Origin: Streptosporangiaceae bacterium
Lineage (GTDB): Bacteria; Actinomycetota; Actinomycetes; Streptosporangiales; Streptosporangiaceae
DNA: 12,691 nt
Assembly (NCBI GenBank): GCA_030039095.1
Contig: JASHQP010000001.1
Span: forward strand, 1 to 12,691
Direction: 5' to 3'
Both the position numbers and the translations under genes were made by a program. Below are positions 12,598 through 12,691 of the stretch, piece by piece (within the stretch, counting starts at the first letter, position 1; every line of letters begins with the position of its first letter). Under the pieces are notes generated by a model, which searched no databases, had not been told where the DNA came from, and saw only the letters and a program-made list of their open reading frames with translations.

Positions 12598-12691
12598 ATG
12601 GACGTGTTTACCGGGGTCGGCGTGGCGCTGGTCACGCTGCTGGACGAGACCGGGCGCGTCGACACCGCGTCCACCGTCGCGCTCGCCGCCG
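12598..12691 (+). CDS. Dihydrodipicolinate synthase/N-acetylneuraminate lyase family, 5' part only
   Basis: Only the first 31 codons are in the window. FTGVGVALVTLLDETGRVD (4-22) matches the opening beta-strand of the DapA/NAL family of Schiff-base TIM-barrel enzymes, where F-x-G-V-x-x-A-x-V-T-P-F-x-x-x-G-x-V-D is typical; here TLL replaces TPF. Family members are aldolases, hydratases or dehydratases acting on keto acids. The catalytic lysine lies beyond the edge. GGAG at 12585-12588 is 9 bases before the ATG. Given the neighbouring MocA genes and GntR regulator, a role in cleaving or dehydrating a keto-deoxy sugar acid is more likely than lysine biosynthesis, but this is inference. Confidence 0.75.
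   Translation, partial: MDVFTGVGVALVTLLDETGRVDTASTVALAA

Overview
The window reads as chromosomal DNA from a high-GC actinobacterium, probably a filamentous actinomycete. Codon third positions are overwhelmingly G or C, GTG starts and 4-bp stop/start overlaps are common, and an XRE/DUF5753 regulator sits beside a DUF397 protein, a pairing typical of Streptomyces-like and Streptosporangium-like lineages. No transposase, integrase, phage gene, CRISPR array, tRNA or rRNA was found.

Left part (1-2520). A glycine-rich low-complexity stretch that I cannot assign is followed by two forward metabolic genes: a family M19 (membrane/renal) dipeptidase, probably translated from a leaderless mRNA, and an aldo/keto reductase. 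A strong GC hairpin separates them from a reverse-strand cluster.

Middle part (2522-6292). A reverse-strand cluster of very small genes includes a 39-aa ORF with a strong ribosome-binding site and a 95-aa single-pass membrane protein joined to it by a GTGA overlap. It diverges from an XRE/DUF5753 regulator. That regulator converges tail-to-tail, with 8 bp between, on a DUF397 gene. Short phased repeats lie in the divergent region. A membrane-anchored L,D-transpeptidase (YkuD) follows on the reverse strand.

Right part (6293-12691). This is a catabolic-looking locus built round a GntR/FCD regulator. Two homologous Gfo/Idh/MocA oxidoreductases point away from each other. The leftward one is coupled (ATGA overlap) to a third, more distant MocA-type oxidoreductase. 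The rightward one begins a chain of 4-bp overlaps: MocA, DUF4438, DUF4438, GntR. A dihydrodipicolinate synthase/N-acetylneuraminate lyase-type gene starts at the right edge. Near-palindromic TTGTCGAC-type sites, which fit the known FCD-GntR operator pattern, lie in the divergent MocA intergenic region and in front of the DapA-like gene, with a weaker one at the regulator's own start. I infer one regulon for degrading an unidentified sugar, sugar acid or related carbon compound. The tandem DUF4438 pair is its least understood part. No transporter is visible.

Main oddities: the GntR gene has no ordinary start codon in its HTH-encoding frame (missing base, recoding, or an ATT start); a roughly 33-bp tandem repeat carries several Shine-Dalgarno-like cores ahead of the rightward MocA gene; and a 32-codon piece resembling the C-terminus of a class III adenylate cyclase lies behind the regulator.
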